Positions 33,593 to 45,300 of a stretch of DNA of 64,000 nt are shown piece by piece; within the stretch, counting starts at the first letter, position 1; every line of letters begins with the position of its first letter. The stretch is from Ampullaceana balthica (taxonomy: Eukaryota > Mollusca > Gastropoda > Lymnaeidae), in assembly GCA_944989445.1 (NCBI GenBank), contig CALYLW010000018.1, forward strand, positions 2,150,430-2,214,429, read 5' to 3'. Below the pieces are notes generated by a model. It saw nothing but the letters and a program-made list of their open reading frames with translations. It ran no database searches and was not told the DNA's origin. The translations under genes were made by a program, and so were the position numbers.

Positions 33593-33977
33593 GGGGGGTC
33601 CACTCATCTGTGACGATGTGTTACGAGGAGGGGGGTGTTTAAGAAATGTGACGTCACATCAAAAACGCGAAACCTTAAATAAAAGTTCCACTTAAATATT
33701 TGATTGTTTACAATTTATTTAATTACATATTCAATGACTTCACGCGTGTTACGATATTACAGTGCAGACTTACCCTAAACACATTTAAATGACAAAAAAA
33801 AATTGCAACATGCTAATTTTTATTGAGAAAATACGGCTTGGGGAAGGGGTGTCAAAGCTTTGTGACGTCATATCGTAAAAAAGGGGTGGGGTCTAAGTTT
33901 TTGTGACAAAATATGACGCTGGGGGAGGGTGTGGTAAAAATCGTCAATCTCGCGTGACGTCATTTATGGACGGCCCC
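33593..33977. mobile_element. Decayed Harbinger-like MITE inside the hAT
   Basis: The right end CATTTATGGACGGCCCC is identical in type to the elements at 48919 and 61663. The inner parts share GTGACGTCACAT and G-rich tracts; the left end is degraded. Confidence 0.5.
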
Positions 33978-34737
33978 TTCAGTCGTGAAGGGGTGACACC
34001 ATGAGCTAACGCCCCGGGTGACACCCACCCTAGTGACGCCTCTGGTCTGGAGTCTATTTTTTGCTGTCTCTGTCGTCCGCCATGTTTCGGATCCATAAAG
34101 TAGGACCGTTTTAACATTGGTGTTAAAGATCCTTACTTTTGTTTTGACAGAGATGTGTGTAGATCTCCAGACCTGTTTCAGATTGGCAAAAGCCTGTCGC
34201 GCCAAATTTATTCTTCGTTCGATGTCCTCATCTGTTCCCCCTGCTACACTGACCACACTCCCAAGGTATACAAAGTTGTTAACTTGCTCCAGGTTGCGGT
34301 TTTCTACTCGGATGACTCCATCTTGTAGGAAGTTTATTTTCAAAAATTTTGTTTTTTGAATGTTTATCTTGAGTCCTACTCTTTTCCCAGTCTCGCTCAA
34401 GGCTGTGACTTTGTCTTGCATGTCTTGGAGTCTGTGGGACAGAATGGCCAAGTCATTAGCAAACTCCAAATCTTCTAGTTTTTGCATTAGGTTCCACTGG
34501 ATTCCTTTTCCTGAGCTTGCATAAGCTTCTTTTGTGACCCAGTCTAACACAAGAAGAAACAGAAGTGGTGAAAGGAGGCATCCTTGTTTGACTCCAGTTG
34601 TGACATGGAATTCATCTGTTAGTCTACCATTATGTACTACTTGGCAGGTGAAGTTTTCGTACAGATTTCGGATGATGTTAGTTATTCTGTCGCGCAATAA
34701 GGTGCGTATTTTATTGACAGCTCTTTTTATAAACATA

Positions 34738-35890
34738 TTCCTGATCGGTGCGCATTATATTAAACATGTTTTACGACACAACTGCAATTTTGTATTTCTG
34801 GATGGTCTGGCGCTGCGTATTATAATGAACATTCTTTTAATTACTTCTCGTACATAAAGGATTTATAGTGAAAAACTTGGGTTTTTTACGTTTTTAAATC
34901 CTTTATATTAACTCGTGGTGTCTGCGGCCGACCCTTAATTGCTTGCTTGCTTGTCGCCAAAACTTTGGATCGATTTTTAACCCACTTCCTCGTAAGCTAG
35001 TGAGCTGAAATTTAGCAGGCAGTTTTGTACCGATAATTAACGCAATGTATCAAAATTTCAGATCGATCGCATGTACCATAATTGAATGATTGATTTTTTA
35101 GATTATTTTATTTATTCCTATGTATCATGTTATTTTTTGAGATAGAGTGTCGCGGTGCGCATTATATTGAACAACCTTTCTATCGCGCAATTAGGTGCGT
35201 ATTTTATTGACAACACTTTTTATAAACTTATTCCTGATCGGTGCGCATTATATTAAACACGTTTTACAAGACATAACTACAATTTTGTATTTTTGGATGG
35301 TCTTGCGCTGCTTATTATTATGAACATTCTTTTCGTTACGACTCGTACATAAAGGATTTATAGTGAAAAACTAGGTTTTTTGCGTTTAAAAAAAATTAAA
35401 TCCTATATATTAACTCGTGGTGTCTGCTTGCTTGATTGCTTGTCGCCAAAACTTTGGATCGATTTTTAACCCACTTCCTCGTAAGCTGGCGAGCTGAAAT
35501 GTAGCAGGGAGTTTGGTGGCGATGATAAAAAGTATGTATCAAAATTTCAGATCAATCGCATGTACCGTAATTAAATTATTGAATTTTTATATTATTTTAT
35601 TTATTCCTATGTAACATGTTATTTTTTTAGATAGAGTGTCGCGGTGCGTATTATATTGAACAACCTTTCTTTCGCGCAATAAGGTGCGTATTTTATTGAC
35701 AACACTTTTTATAAACATATTCCTGATCGGTGCGCATTATGTTAAACATGTTTTACGACACAACTGCAATTTTGTATTGTTGGATGGTCTTGCGCTGCGT
35801 ATTATAATGAACATTCTTTTAGTTACGTCTAGTACATAATTGATTAATAGTCAAAAACTTGGTTTTTTACGGTTTTTTAATTTATTATTT
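34738..35890. repeat. Tandem ~500-bp repeats related to 3094-4225
   Basis: Units start near 34895 and 35398 (AAATCCTTTATATTAACTCG), preceded by a partial unit. They share ATGTATCAAAATTTCAGAT and GGATTTATAGTGAAAAACT with the gene A intron repeat, plus repeated GGTGCGCATTATATTRAAC. Confidence 0.75.
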
Positions 35891-36486
35891 AACGAGCAAC
35901 AAAGCCCGTCCAAGGACGTTCCTCCACCGCTCGCTGGCATGTTGTAACTCCCCTCCAACAGCCGTATCGACCGGCATACATGTGCATCAGGTCAAAAATA
36001 CAATTCATTATAGTTAAAATAAATAACTCGTAAAAACCGAGCTTTTTACTATAATTCCCAACGCGCATAACTCAAAATAAAGTCTTGGAAGAAATACTAC
36101 ACCAAAAACAACTCGTTTTGAACGTCCGCGTAAATGGCGTAAACGTGTTCAAAATGATTGGCTGTAGGAGTCATATGTGTTTGAGGGACCAATCGCCATA
36201 GTTGACCGGACAGAACGGACAGAAACTTGCCTTTTAGTATATAGAAAAATTTATGATATAAAAAACAGGGTATTAGTAGGCCTGACAAGACGTAACACAA
36301 CAGCGAACGTTTCGGCAAAGAGCCTTCCTCAACGGACAAATAGTACACACATGAAAAGAAAAACACGGAATAATCATAAAAAAAACACTTAGCTGCGGTG
36401 AAATCCAAGCAATTCAGTAGGGATAAAGTAAGAAGAGAAAAGTAAGAGCTTATATAGGAAAGGATAGGGTGGGTGTGGCCAATCAA

Positions 36487-36792
36487 TCAGCTTGTCAGTG
36501 CGAACACAACGTTGATCCCGTGTGGTGTAAGAGTCCCATACTCGTGGATTAGTCTATTCTCCAGACTGACCCGGCCGGGTGTGTTTGTACAGGAAACCAA
36601 GGCGGTGACAGACATGTCATCGACGCCCATGTGGTCACGTCCATTGAAGTGTCGGGAGACAGGACATTGTTTGTCTTGTTTAATGGCACGTACATGCTCA
36701 GCGATGCGGCACGAGAGTAACCTCCCCGTCTCACCAATGTACTTCAAAGGACAGCGCTTACACACAATGGTGTAGACCACATTGCGGCTGGT
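36487..36792 (-). pseudogene. Penelope-like GIY-YIG endonuclease, inverted copy
   Basis: Encodes the same endonuclease residues as 37269-37574 (VCKRCPLKYIGETGRLLSCR, RDHMGVDDMS, GRVSLENRLIHEYG) with no stop. Upstream of SRNVV the minus frame is antisense to the neighbouring linker, so the copy is truncated at 36792. Confidence 0.85.
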
Positions 36793-36795
36793 AGG

Positions 36796-37574
36796 TTGTG
36801 TCAATCTAATGAGGACTTTTTGGAAAAGGCGTTGGAAATGGTGGAGTTTTTTAGACAAAGGTCTTACCCTGAAGCTATACTTCAATCTGCACTTCAGGGG
36901 GTTAAAAACTTCACTCGTGCCGACGCCTTTGTATCACGCTCCAGTGATAGTAATGAAAGGAGCAAATTGGTGCTCACATACCATCCCCACAACACCAGAG
37001 CCAAGGAAATATTTTTGAAAAACCGCACCATCCTCCTTGCGGACCCTGAGACAAACAACATATTTTCCACCCCACCCCTCATTGTATTCAGGAGGGACAA
37101 AAATCTGCGAGACCTATTGGTTAGTAGCCGTCTGCTTATTCCGTCCTCCCATCTGGGCACCAAGCCATGTGGTCGTAATCGCTGCAAGACATGTCCCTTT
37201 GTTATCCCAGACGGACCAGATTGTCTTACCCTAAGGGGGTATTCAAGATTAGGAATGGCTATCTTTGTACCAGCCGCAATGTGGTCTACACCATTGTGTG
37301 TAAGCGCTGTCCTTTGAAGTACATTGGTGAGACGGGGAGGTTACTCTCGTGCCGCATCGCTGAGCATGTACGTGCCATTAAACAAGACAAACAATGTCCT
37401 GTCTCCCGACACTTCAATGGACGTGACCACATGGGCGTCGATGACATGTCTGTCACCGCCTTGGTTTCCTGTACAAACACACCCGGCCGGGTCAGTCTGG
37501 AGAATAGACTAATCCACGAGTATGGGACTCTTACACCACACGGGATCAACGTTGTGTTCGCACTGACAAGCTGA
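36796..37574 (+). pseudogene. Penelope-like element: RT-EN linker and GIY-YIG endonuclease
   Basis: The first frame reads LVLTYHPHNTRAKEIF, STPPLIVFRRDKNLRDLLV and GTKPCGRNRCKTCPF, the conserved linker of Penelope-like elements with its Cys cluster. After a frameshift near 37235-37245 (G run) the frame reads SRNVVYTIVCKRCPLKYIGE, TGRLLSCRIAEHVRAI and PVSRHFN, the GIY-YIG domain (Y..., YIG, Arg, His, Asn positions visible), ending at 37574. The reverse transcriptase itself is absent. Confidence 0.85.
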
Positions 37575-37954
37575 TTGATTGGCCACACCCACCCTATCCT
37601 TTCCTATATAAGCTCTTACTTTTCTCTTCTTACTTTATCCCTACTGGACTGCTTGGATTTCACCGCAGCTAAGTGTTTTTTTTATTATTATTCCGTGTTT
37701 ATTTCTTTTCATGTGTGTACTATTTGTCCGTTGAGGAAGGCTCTTTGCCGAAACGTTCGCTGTTGTGTTACGTCTTGTCAGGCCTACTAATACCCTGTTT
37801 TTTATATCATAAATTTACCTATTTAAAAGCCTGATTGCAGTCTCACCCCCATTACTTTAGTATATAGGATTATGTAACTCAAATAATAATTTATGTCTAG
37901 CAAAAATTGTTGTGTTGTTTGTCTGTAGTAGTCGACGATGACCAATTTTCATCA

Positions 37955-39310
37955 TATTAGTTCAGTGCTAGGCTGCCACGTGTGTCCTCTGATGGCTTAT
38001 TAGCCCTATTCTTGCACGAAAGTTGCGTCTGCATGTCGGACAAGAGATAGATGGATCCCTTCAGGAGGTTTTTGTACACGGTCCTTCCTGGCTTGACGTT
38101 TGAACTTGGCAGCCTGTTGTCTGTTAGCCTCACAGACAGCTGCTCCATTCCGTATCATAGAGCGCCAGGGGGCTCGGTCACTGGCTGCTGCCTCCCAGGA
38201 GTCTTGCCCAATGGCAAAGCCTTTCATAGCGGTTTTCAGTGTATCCTTGTATAGCTTACGTGGACCTCCGCGGGCTCTATGCCCTTAAGTAAGCTCACCA
38301 TAGAGGAGCTTATTTGGGAGCCGATGGCCCAGCATGCACAAGGTACACTACATGCCACACCCAGTGTTGTTGGCACTGCATGAAGCGTGTTAAGATGCTG
38401 GGTAGTCCTGCCCTGGCTAATATTTCGATGTCTGGAACTTTTTCCCGTCATTTATTGTTGAGAATTTTTCTTAGGCTTTTGGTTTGAAAGTGATTCAACA
38501 ACCTCGCAAGGTTTTTGTGTACGGTCAATGTTTTGCATACATATAGTAAAGTAGGTAGCACTACAGCTCTGTATACATTTAGTTCGGTTTGGGTGCTGAT
38601 TTCCCTTCTGTTCCAGACACTGAAATAAAATCTGCCAAATGCTGCACTGGTTTCGGAGATTTTCACGTTCACCGCGTCATTAATGTTGGCATTCTGAGTA
38701 GGGCTGCGGATATCTATTAATTGATCGAATAATCGTTAAAAACTTTAATCTATTAAAATTATTTTGATCAATTAAAGTTCGATTAAAATGAAAGAAAATA
38801 TTTCTAATAATTTTTTTTTCCAATTTATTAATAATTATTAATTTGTTAGTTACGTACTTTTCACACGTATTATGATTATTTATTTAAACATGCATACGTG
38901 TAACGTATCTATTGATCATTAGATTAGGCTCAGTGTAAGGTTTTCCTGGGGCCGGCTGGTACAGAACTTTTGTCTTTTTTTGTGCTCATGGTGAGTCCAT
39001 ATTTTGAGCACTCACTGGAAAATTTATCTTCGCTAAGTTGCAGGTGTGCTTTCTGAGCTAGCGTCAAGGGCACAGTCACCAGCAAATAAGAGGTCTAGGA
39101 AAGTGTCTGACTTTGTGTCTCATTGTTTTTGTTTTGAGCCTCCTGGGATTGAACAAGGGAATATCAGTGCGCTACTTAATGCCCAGCCCTTCATTGCTAT
39201 CCTAGAAGGCCTCTATAAGCATGGCTGAGAGCATGAGACTAAGAAGTGTTGGGACCAGAACGCAGCCTCGCTTTACACCCTTTGTGACAGAAAAAACTAA
39301 TACATAGGGC
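37955..39310 (-). pseudogene. Second non-LTR reverse transcriptase pseudogene
   Basis: Blocks in order: TKGVKRGCVLVPTLLSLMLS (39310-39202), a catalytic-region remnant DLLFAGDCALDAS near 39090 (G for the first Asp), SAAFGRFYFSVWNRREIS and YRAVVLPTLLYVCKTLTV (38672-38448), DSWEAAASDRAPWRSMIRNG near 38160. Frames are broken by indels and by the hAT-like insertion starting 38699. It is a different family from 29920-34737. Confidence 0.75.
38699..38930. mobile_element. hAT-like MITE remnant (TAGGGCTGCG end)
   Basis: The left end TAGGGCTGCGGATATC and ATTAATTGATCG resemble the MITE at 20448-20871. It interrupts the RT pseudogene. The right end is not clear. A smaller remnant with the inverse end (GCCAGCCCTA) is near 42850-42918. 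Confidence 0.45.
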
Positions 39311-39927
39311 AACAGAAGATTTGCCCATTTTGAATATATACCTGAAATAAATGAATATCCGAATATGACATAAATGGTGGTTTGCGGGGACAAATACTCT
39401 TTACCCATGTTATCTGAAGCTTTAGAGTTTAAGTAATATTTAAACATTATTCAAGCCAAAGTCTCACCTCCAGAAGAAAAATTTCACTTATTTTTAAAAA
39501 TAAGTTCTTGCATTTTAAATGTAATGACTTAGTGCGAAAAAAGAGTATTGTCAAAATTTTAAAATCTAAAAACAAATTAACTTTAAGAAATATAGCCATT
39601 ATCTGAAAACGAAAAAATGTCTCACTAAAAAAACAAACAATAAAAAACCCCCAAAGCTTTTCATTTTTTAAAATATTATTTAAAAGTGTCTCACATAAGA
39701 GTGATGTTTTCAACACCTGAAGTTAAAAGTCTAATAATTTTAAGTATAGTAATTTTGCTTATAATAAAATGATCTTGTTAAGACTTTGACTGGATTGATT
39801 TTGAATTATCAAAATGTATTTTTTTGTTGTTGTAAATTCTGTTAAAACTGAACATATTTTCCATATTTTTATATTTGAATATATGTAAGAGCTAGGAAAA
39901 TGGTAAGCCATCATAAATTAATATCTT

Positions 39928-40201
39928 CTTATCTTATCTATACAGACGCTCCTTCTATGCAGAAGTTAATTGCGTCCATAGACCATGACAGATGTTGGCA
40001 AGTGAAGCAGCGTTCACATGCCACGGCTTTGTGGGTTCCACGCATTACCCAGCCGCCTAACTAGTGTTAGGTACCCATTCGGAGCTGGGTGACTCGGGGA
40101 CGCCCTAGGCCCCGGGAACAAGTCCTTGCCTTCACCTGGATTCGAACCCGTGACCATCGGTACGCCAGTCTAGCGCGCTGCCACTCGACCACCGCGTCCC
40201 C
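39928..40201 (-). mobile_element. tRNA-derived SINE with LINE-like 3' tail
   Basis: Reading down from 40201: GGGGACGCGGTGGTCGAGTG (box A), then GGGTTCGAATCC (box B), a body, and a tail with GCATAGAAGGAGCGTCTGTA and GATAAGATAAG, matching the LINE 3' ends at 421 and 24421. Confidence 0.78.
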
Positions 40202-42090
40202 TAATAGTTTATAAATAAACGCATCTCACTTTAACCCAGTCATAATATATCAGTTCCACAGTCCCTACATTTAGATTTAAGATGGTCAAAGAGCTTGTTC
40301 AAATTCCTGACGCTTGCTTGTTTTTTAAACTTGTTACCAACGTTGAAGAATAAATAAAACACCATCAAAAAGTTTATTAAAAGTATTCAGCTTTGTTATG
40401 TTACTACACTAAAAAGAAAATGATTAAAATATAATTATTTTGTCAAATTAATTTTTAAAATTATAACATACATTGTATATCTTTTTTTAATGGCATTTTA
40501 TTTACTGTATTTGTATCATATTCTAATTTTTAAACAATTTATTGATAATGAAAATATTTTTGTGTAATATAAGACTATTTTGAAAAATTTTACTACATGT
40601 AGTTACATTTAGATTCGAGTAAATAGTTAAGGATGAATTATCTCTGTTTAAATTTAAAGACAGCGACACCAATAATAAAATAAAAAGTTTTGTAAAGTAA
40701 ATTGTTTTATTGATACAATACAAGTGTTGTTTTTTATGGGGGCGGGGTTAAATGTCTATAAAATTAAATGTATAAAAAGTTTACAGTTTTCTTATTTTGA
40801 TTGGTTATATTTCAAACAATCAAATAAAAAGAAAAAAGTAGAATGAATTTGTATGGTATTGAAAGAAGCAAACATATCTTTAAACAATGAATTATTTAAT
40901 TAATGAATGACACTTATGATTGCTTGTAAAATTAGTTGTTTTGTTAAATTGCGTCTTAAATATATAACAAAAGTTATTTAAAAAATGTACTCATATGTAA
41001 TACTTGAACATACTAAAAGAGTTATATTATTGTTAACGAGCATAGAGGACAGAAATGACATTTTTCAGACAATTTGTTTTCAAGCAATTCATAGAAGAAA
41101 GGATTTTTCTTAAACAAAATAAATATTGACACATAAATAATTCTAATAAAATTAATGTATTGACATCAAATTCTTTAAATAAAAACAATAATTAACTATA
41201 CAACCACATGAGTATGTTTCAAAATATTTATTAAAGAAAATCATGGACTTGCTGGAAAGTGTATGCAATTTTGTATCTAAAAAGGAAACGAAAAAAATGA
41301 AATGTTTCATGATTACATTCAACATATTAGCTTAGATAAAAGAAGTTGTAAAATTATTTTAAACTTACATGAAAATTTTAAACAAACTTTATTAAAAAAA
41401 AGTTTTTTGTTATATTTATATTGATTTAAAACATTATACCGATTTATTTTGAATAAAAAAAATATTTTTTCATTTATTTTCATAATTTTATTTCAGTTTT
41501 TTTTTCCTTTTACAATAAGAAATCTTTTGAAAATGACATAAAAATAAAGCAATTTTACTGAGATCAAGTCATATGTTCCAAATGGTTTTATATAAAGATT
41601 TACAAGATAAATTATATTTCCTTGCTGATCAAAGAAAATTATCAAAAAATATCTTTCTTGTTTTTCAAAAATGTACATACATTGAAAACAAAAGATGCTC
41701 AGGTGAAATCATGATTGACCAAGTACAAAAATAAAAATGTAAAACTTTTTATTAATTCCTTCATCAGCTAAACAAACCAAAATGCATATAATTTCAAATT
41801 CGATTTACAATAATATATTTCTATGTAAACCTTACCACTGAGACAAAGAGGAGAGTTAGAGTCAGCAATCATTCTTTTCTGTTATAATTTTTGTTTAAGT
41901 GGGATTTATAAATATTGAGTAGCCTAAATTTAATTTAAATTTTATTCTTTTCACTTATTGAATGAAGCCTCTAATTTGTTTAAAATCTAAACATTAAGTA
42001 AAGCTGATCATGAATTCACTAGTTTAAAATACACTGTGTCTCTTATTATGATATTTAAAGCTTTACAACTGTCAAACCCCATGAAATTAA
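40202..42090. other. AT-rich DNA downstream of gene C, nothing recognised
   Basis: Strongly AT-rich, no convincing coding frame, RNA gene or ordered repeat. The 3' UTR and polyadenylation site of gene C should lie toward 42368, but too many A/T runs are present to choose a signal. Confidence 0.5.
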
Positions 42091-42104
42091 ATCTTTGATA
42101 ATGA

Positions 42105-42235
42105 AAACATACCACAGGCCAATCACCTAATGATAAACATACCACAGGTCAATGACCTAATGATAAACATACCACAGGTCAATCATCTAATGATAAACAT
42201 ACCACAGGTCAATGACCTAATGATAAACACATAAT
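42105..42235. repeat. 30-bp repeat downstream of gene C
   Basis: About 4-5 copies of ACATACCACAGGTCAATGAC plus CTAATGATAA, just beyond the gene C stop codon and possibly within its 3' UTR. Confidence 0.8.
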
Positions 42236-42368
42236 CTTGTGAGCTGGTCAACAATCCACAAACACACAAAGTTAATCTCTCACATTCTCTTGTTTACTTA
42301 ACAGTAACCATCGTCTATACACACACACACTAGCTATAAACCATTTATATTTGTATGTGGATCAGCTC

Positions 42369-45300
42369 TCATTTCCTTAACAAACTGCTGACAAATTCAA
42401 TAGGCAGGGGGAAGATGATGGTGGAGTTCTTCTCAGCTGAGATGCTGTTGAGAGTCTGGAGGTAGCGGAGCTGCAGCGCTGCTGGGGACCCACCGATGAT
42501 GTCAGCAGCTTCCTTGAGGGCAACAGATGCTTTCTGTTCACCTTCTGCAGCAATGACCTGAAATTGTAATATAACACCACGAGTGAGGCAAGAAATGTTT
42601 CACGGCAATGAGATAAGGGTGATTTGTTGTGTATTTCTCAAATTTTTCATTGAAGATAAAGTTCCGTGTGAACTGGTTACATTATCAATAAGACACCTTC
42701 ATCACTCGAACCAAAAACCGTTAATATTCTGGTGTACTGCGTAGTTGGTTATCCGATGACATTTGAACGCGAAAAGCTTGTTATTTTGTTTAAAAAATCT
42801 TTTAAAAATTTCCATATCTGTAACGAACGACTTTTTTGGTTTAATCGGAAATAAATATTAATTAATCGTTAATTTTCTAAAGTTTACTTATTAAAATTGA
42901 ATTAATCGGTGCCAGCCCTAATTTTTTACAAATAAAAGAAAATTTTCTGAAGAGTATTTTTTTAAAACGGTTTTCTTTGTTTAAGATTCTATTTTGTAGA
43001 ACTTGTTACCAAAACTAACTGAATACTATTTGAATGGGACCAGGACTTTATCCTATAACTTCTCTCCCTCACTTATGAAATCTCTGGGACCAGTGATAAA
43101 GTCCGTCGCCCTTTAATGAACCATGACTGGCTGGCCCTCAAGAGCCTTCAAAATAAATTTTTAACTTCTAGTTCCGATGTTTAAGGTTGCGCTTACAGCC
43201 GGCAAATGTATAAAAGTCGTCAGAAACGCATGGTGAATAAATATGTTCAATGAATTAGTTGTGCTACATTCTGCGCTGTGACAACTAGGCAGTGTGAGAA
43301 CTATGCACTATGACAACGACTACTTCCGGTTGTTCAAAATGGCGGAACCTAAATTTCTCTGCTGTCATTAAAAGACAAAAACAATCAAGCGCTGGAGAAA
43401 TATACAACATACAAATGCAAATTAAGGAAATTAAAGTTATCAAGGAACTGATCTTCGAAATGAATTCCCTCTATGCTTGTCTGGTTGTATTTTACTTGGA
43501 ATTGTCATTTTGTGGCTGTTAATACTATCCCTATATATATTGCGCCTAAGCGCGTCCGAAGCCGTGTGTGTGCGTGGGTGCTCGCTATGCGGGGTAACTC
43601 CCAAAAATAAAATAAATTATTGAAAATTAAATAATAAACATTTTGGTGTCGAGATTAACAAGACGGCGTTTCTCGCTATAAAATATTGTGACTTGACGTA
43701 ATAGTTCGAGCTCATATTAATTTGTAAAATGGAAACAAAGTAAAAAGAGCCGCGGTTATTTCAATGAAATGTGATTTTTTTAAATGGTACTATCTGTTTG
43801 TGTGTATAAGTGTGTGAATAAAGTGAGTGTGTGTGTGTTTATGTTGTGTACTAAATGTGATGAAACGGTTTATTTTTATGTCTGATAATGTTGCGCCTCT
43901 AACAAGAATACCTATAATTTTTTTTGTAAAAAATTACAGAATTAATATTTGTTTGCAAATTACATCTTTACACTGATTCCTTTATGTATTTTCGAGATGT
44001 ATTTTATTCAGCCGTTCGAAAAATTTATTTGCTTTGGTCTTTCTCCAGATGTCTACATTTATGTTCAACGTTAATCTACCTAACATTTTTGTTTACAAAC
44101 CATAGTCATTGTTTTTTTTAGCGCAATATTTTAACAATATTTATATACTATTATTTTCTATTATTTGCTTTATTATCAAATACACAGTATCATTTTACCC
44201 CTTTTCTTTATATCTTTTATATGTTTAATTTAAATACTTAATGTATTTGACATTTTACAAGTTAGTTCTAAATAATCAAATACTAATCAAATACTAACAA
44301 TGTATTCAATGCATTAGAGAAAGAAAGCACATGAGTGAAACCAGATACCAAACACTATAGCTTAGCCACTGTTAATATTCTTTTTGCATGAATTAAGTCA
44401 AACATGCTAGGTAAGTTATATTTATCAATGATTCTTAGGTGGGATATTTATTTTCCTTCGGTGCTTAAAAAGTTTACACGATTTTTTTTTCTGGAACGAT
44501 TGCTCCATAAACTGCCCCAAGGAAATAAAAGGAATGAAAAAAAAGAAAAAATCGGTACTGTTATAGACGTAATAGGATTATATATAGGAGTTATATGCAC
44601 GGACCAATGAGTGTGGTTAATAAGTGGAACAGCTATTTTTATATTGAGTACAACTTTATGACCTTTTGAAATATACCATTTATTGGTGGGGTAAGAGTCA
44701 ATAATATCGCCCAACCCTGGATGACATAAACACTATAGCTTAGCAACTGTTTTTATACTTTTTGCATAGATTAAACTAAATCAGCAGGGTAAATTTTAAG
44801 CCCAGACCTTGCGATTCGAAATGTTTCTTTAAAACAAATAAAACCCATGCACACCTTACTTAAGCATCAAAATTCACATAAATAATATGCTTTTCCCATA
44901 AAAAATCATTGCTAAGAAAGGTATTTAAGAGCTTACAAAACTAAAACATTTATTAAAAAAATAGTTACATTTCTAGAACAATGAGTGCGTGGCACACACT
45001 TCGGGTATAAACTGTACGGTTCTTTAAGGTATAAATATATTTAGTGTAAAGACATATCGGGGGTATTACGACTCATATATAGGTTCTAGCTTCAGAAAGT
45101 GCGTGCTCAAGTGAAAAAATACACTAACAGCAACTGATATTTAGACATAACAGCTTGATTTTATTTGAGCAATATTATGCAACGAGGATAATTTTTTGTA
45201 TAAAGACTGATTTCAAAGGCAGATCATGTTGTTTACTAAATGGCAGTTTTCTATTAAGCTGTATACACTTTCTTGAAAAAATTCTTTTTAAATTATTCTG

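Larger units (their letters stand above)
30276..34044. mobile_element. hAT transposon (composite) inserted in the RT pseudogene
   Basis: The left terminus is CAGTGGCGTCACTAGGG; the right terminus at 34044 is its inverse with one mismatch. Both are flanked by the identical 8-bp GTCTGGAG (30268-30275 and 34045-34052), the hAT hallmark. A second right-type terminus (CCCTAGTGACGCCTCTG) lies inside, ending near 33113. Transposase fragments occur in opposite orientations: plus at 31912-32596, minus at 33497-33291. This suggests one hAT copy nested in or recombined with another. Confidence 0.85.
29920..34737 (-). pseudogene. Non-LTR reverse transcriptase split by a hAT insertion
   Basis: The first part, 34737 to 34045, reads TCQVVHNGRLTDEFHVTTGV, KQGCLLSPLLFLLVLDWV, FANDLAILSH, then GLKINIQKTKF and YLGSVV. 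The second, 30275 to about 29985, reads FVNRCLRNILKIKWFDKV, QIMERKWRWIGHTLRK and GKRGRPKRTWRR. The break falls at the hAT target duplication, and the frames meet when the insert is discounted. The catalytic F-A-D-D is F-A-N-D, so the enzyme was dead or is decaying. It is 5'-truncated at about 34737, where it meets the tandem repeat at 34738-35890. Confidence 0.85.
36247..37816. mobile_element. Head-to-head Penelope-like elements forming a palindrome
   Basis: Arms 36247-36792 (minus) and 37269-37816 (plus) are near-identical inverted copies separated by 476 bp. Each arm holds a GIY-YIG endonuclease coding region and the same 3' UTR, 3' ends pointing outward. The two copies are joined at their truncated 5' ends near 36793. 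Confidence 0.85.
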
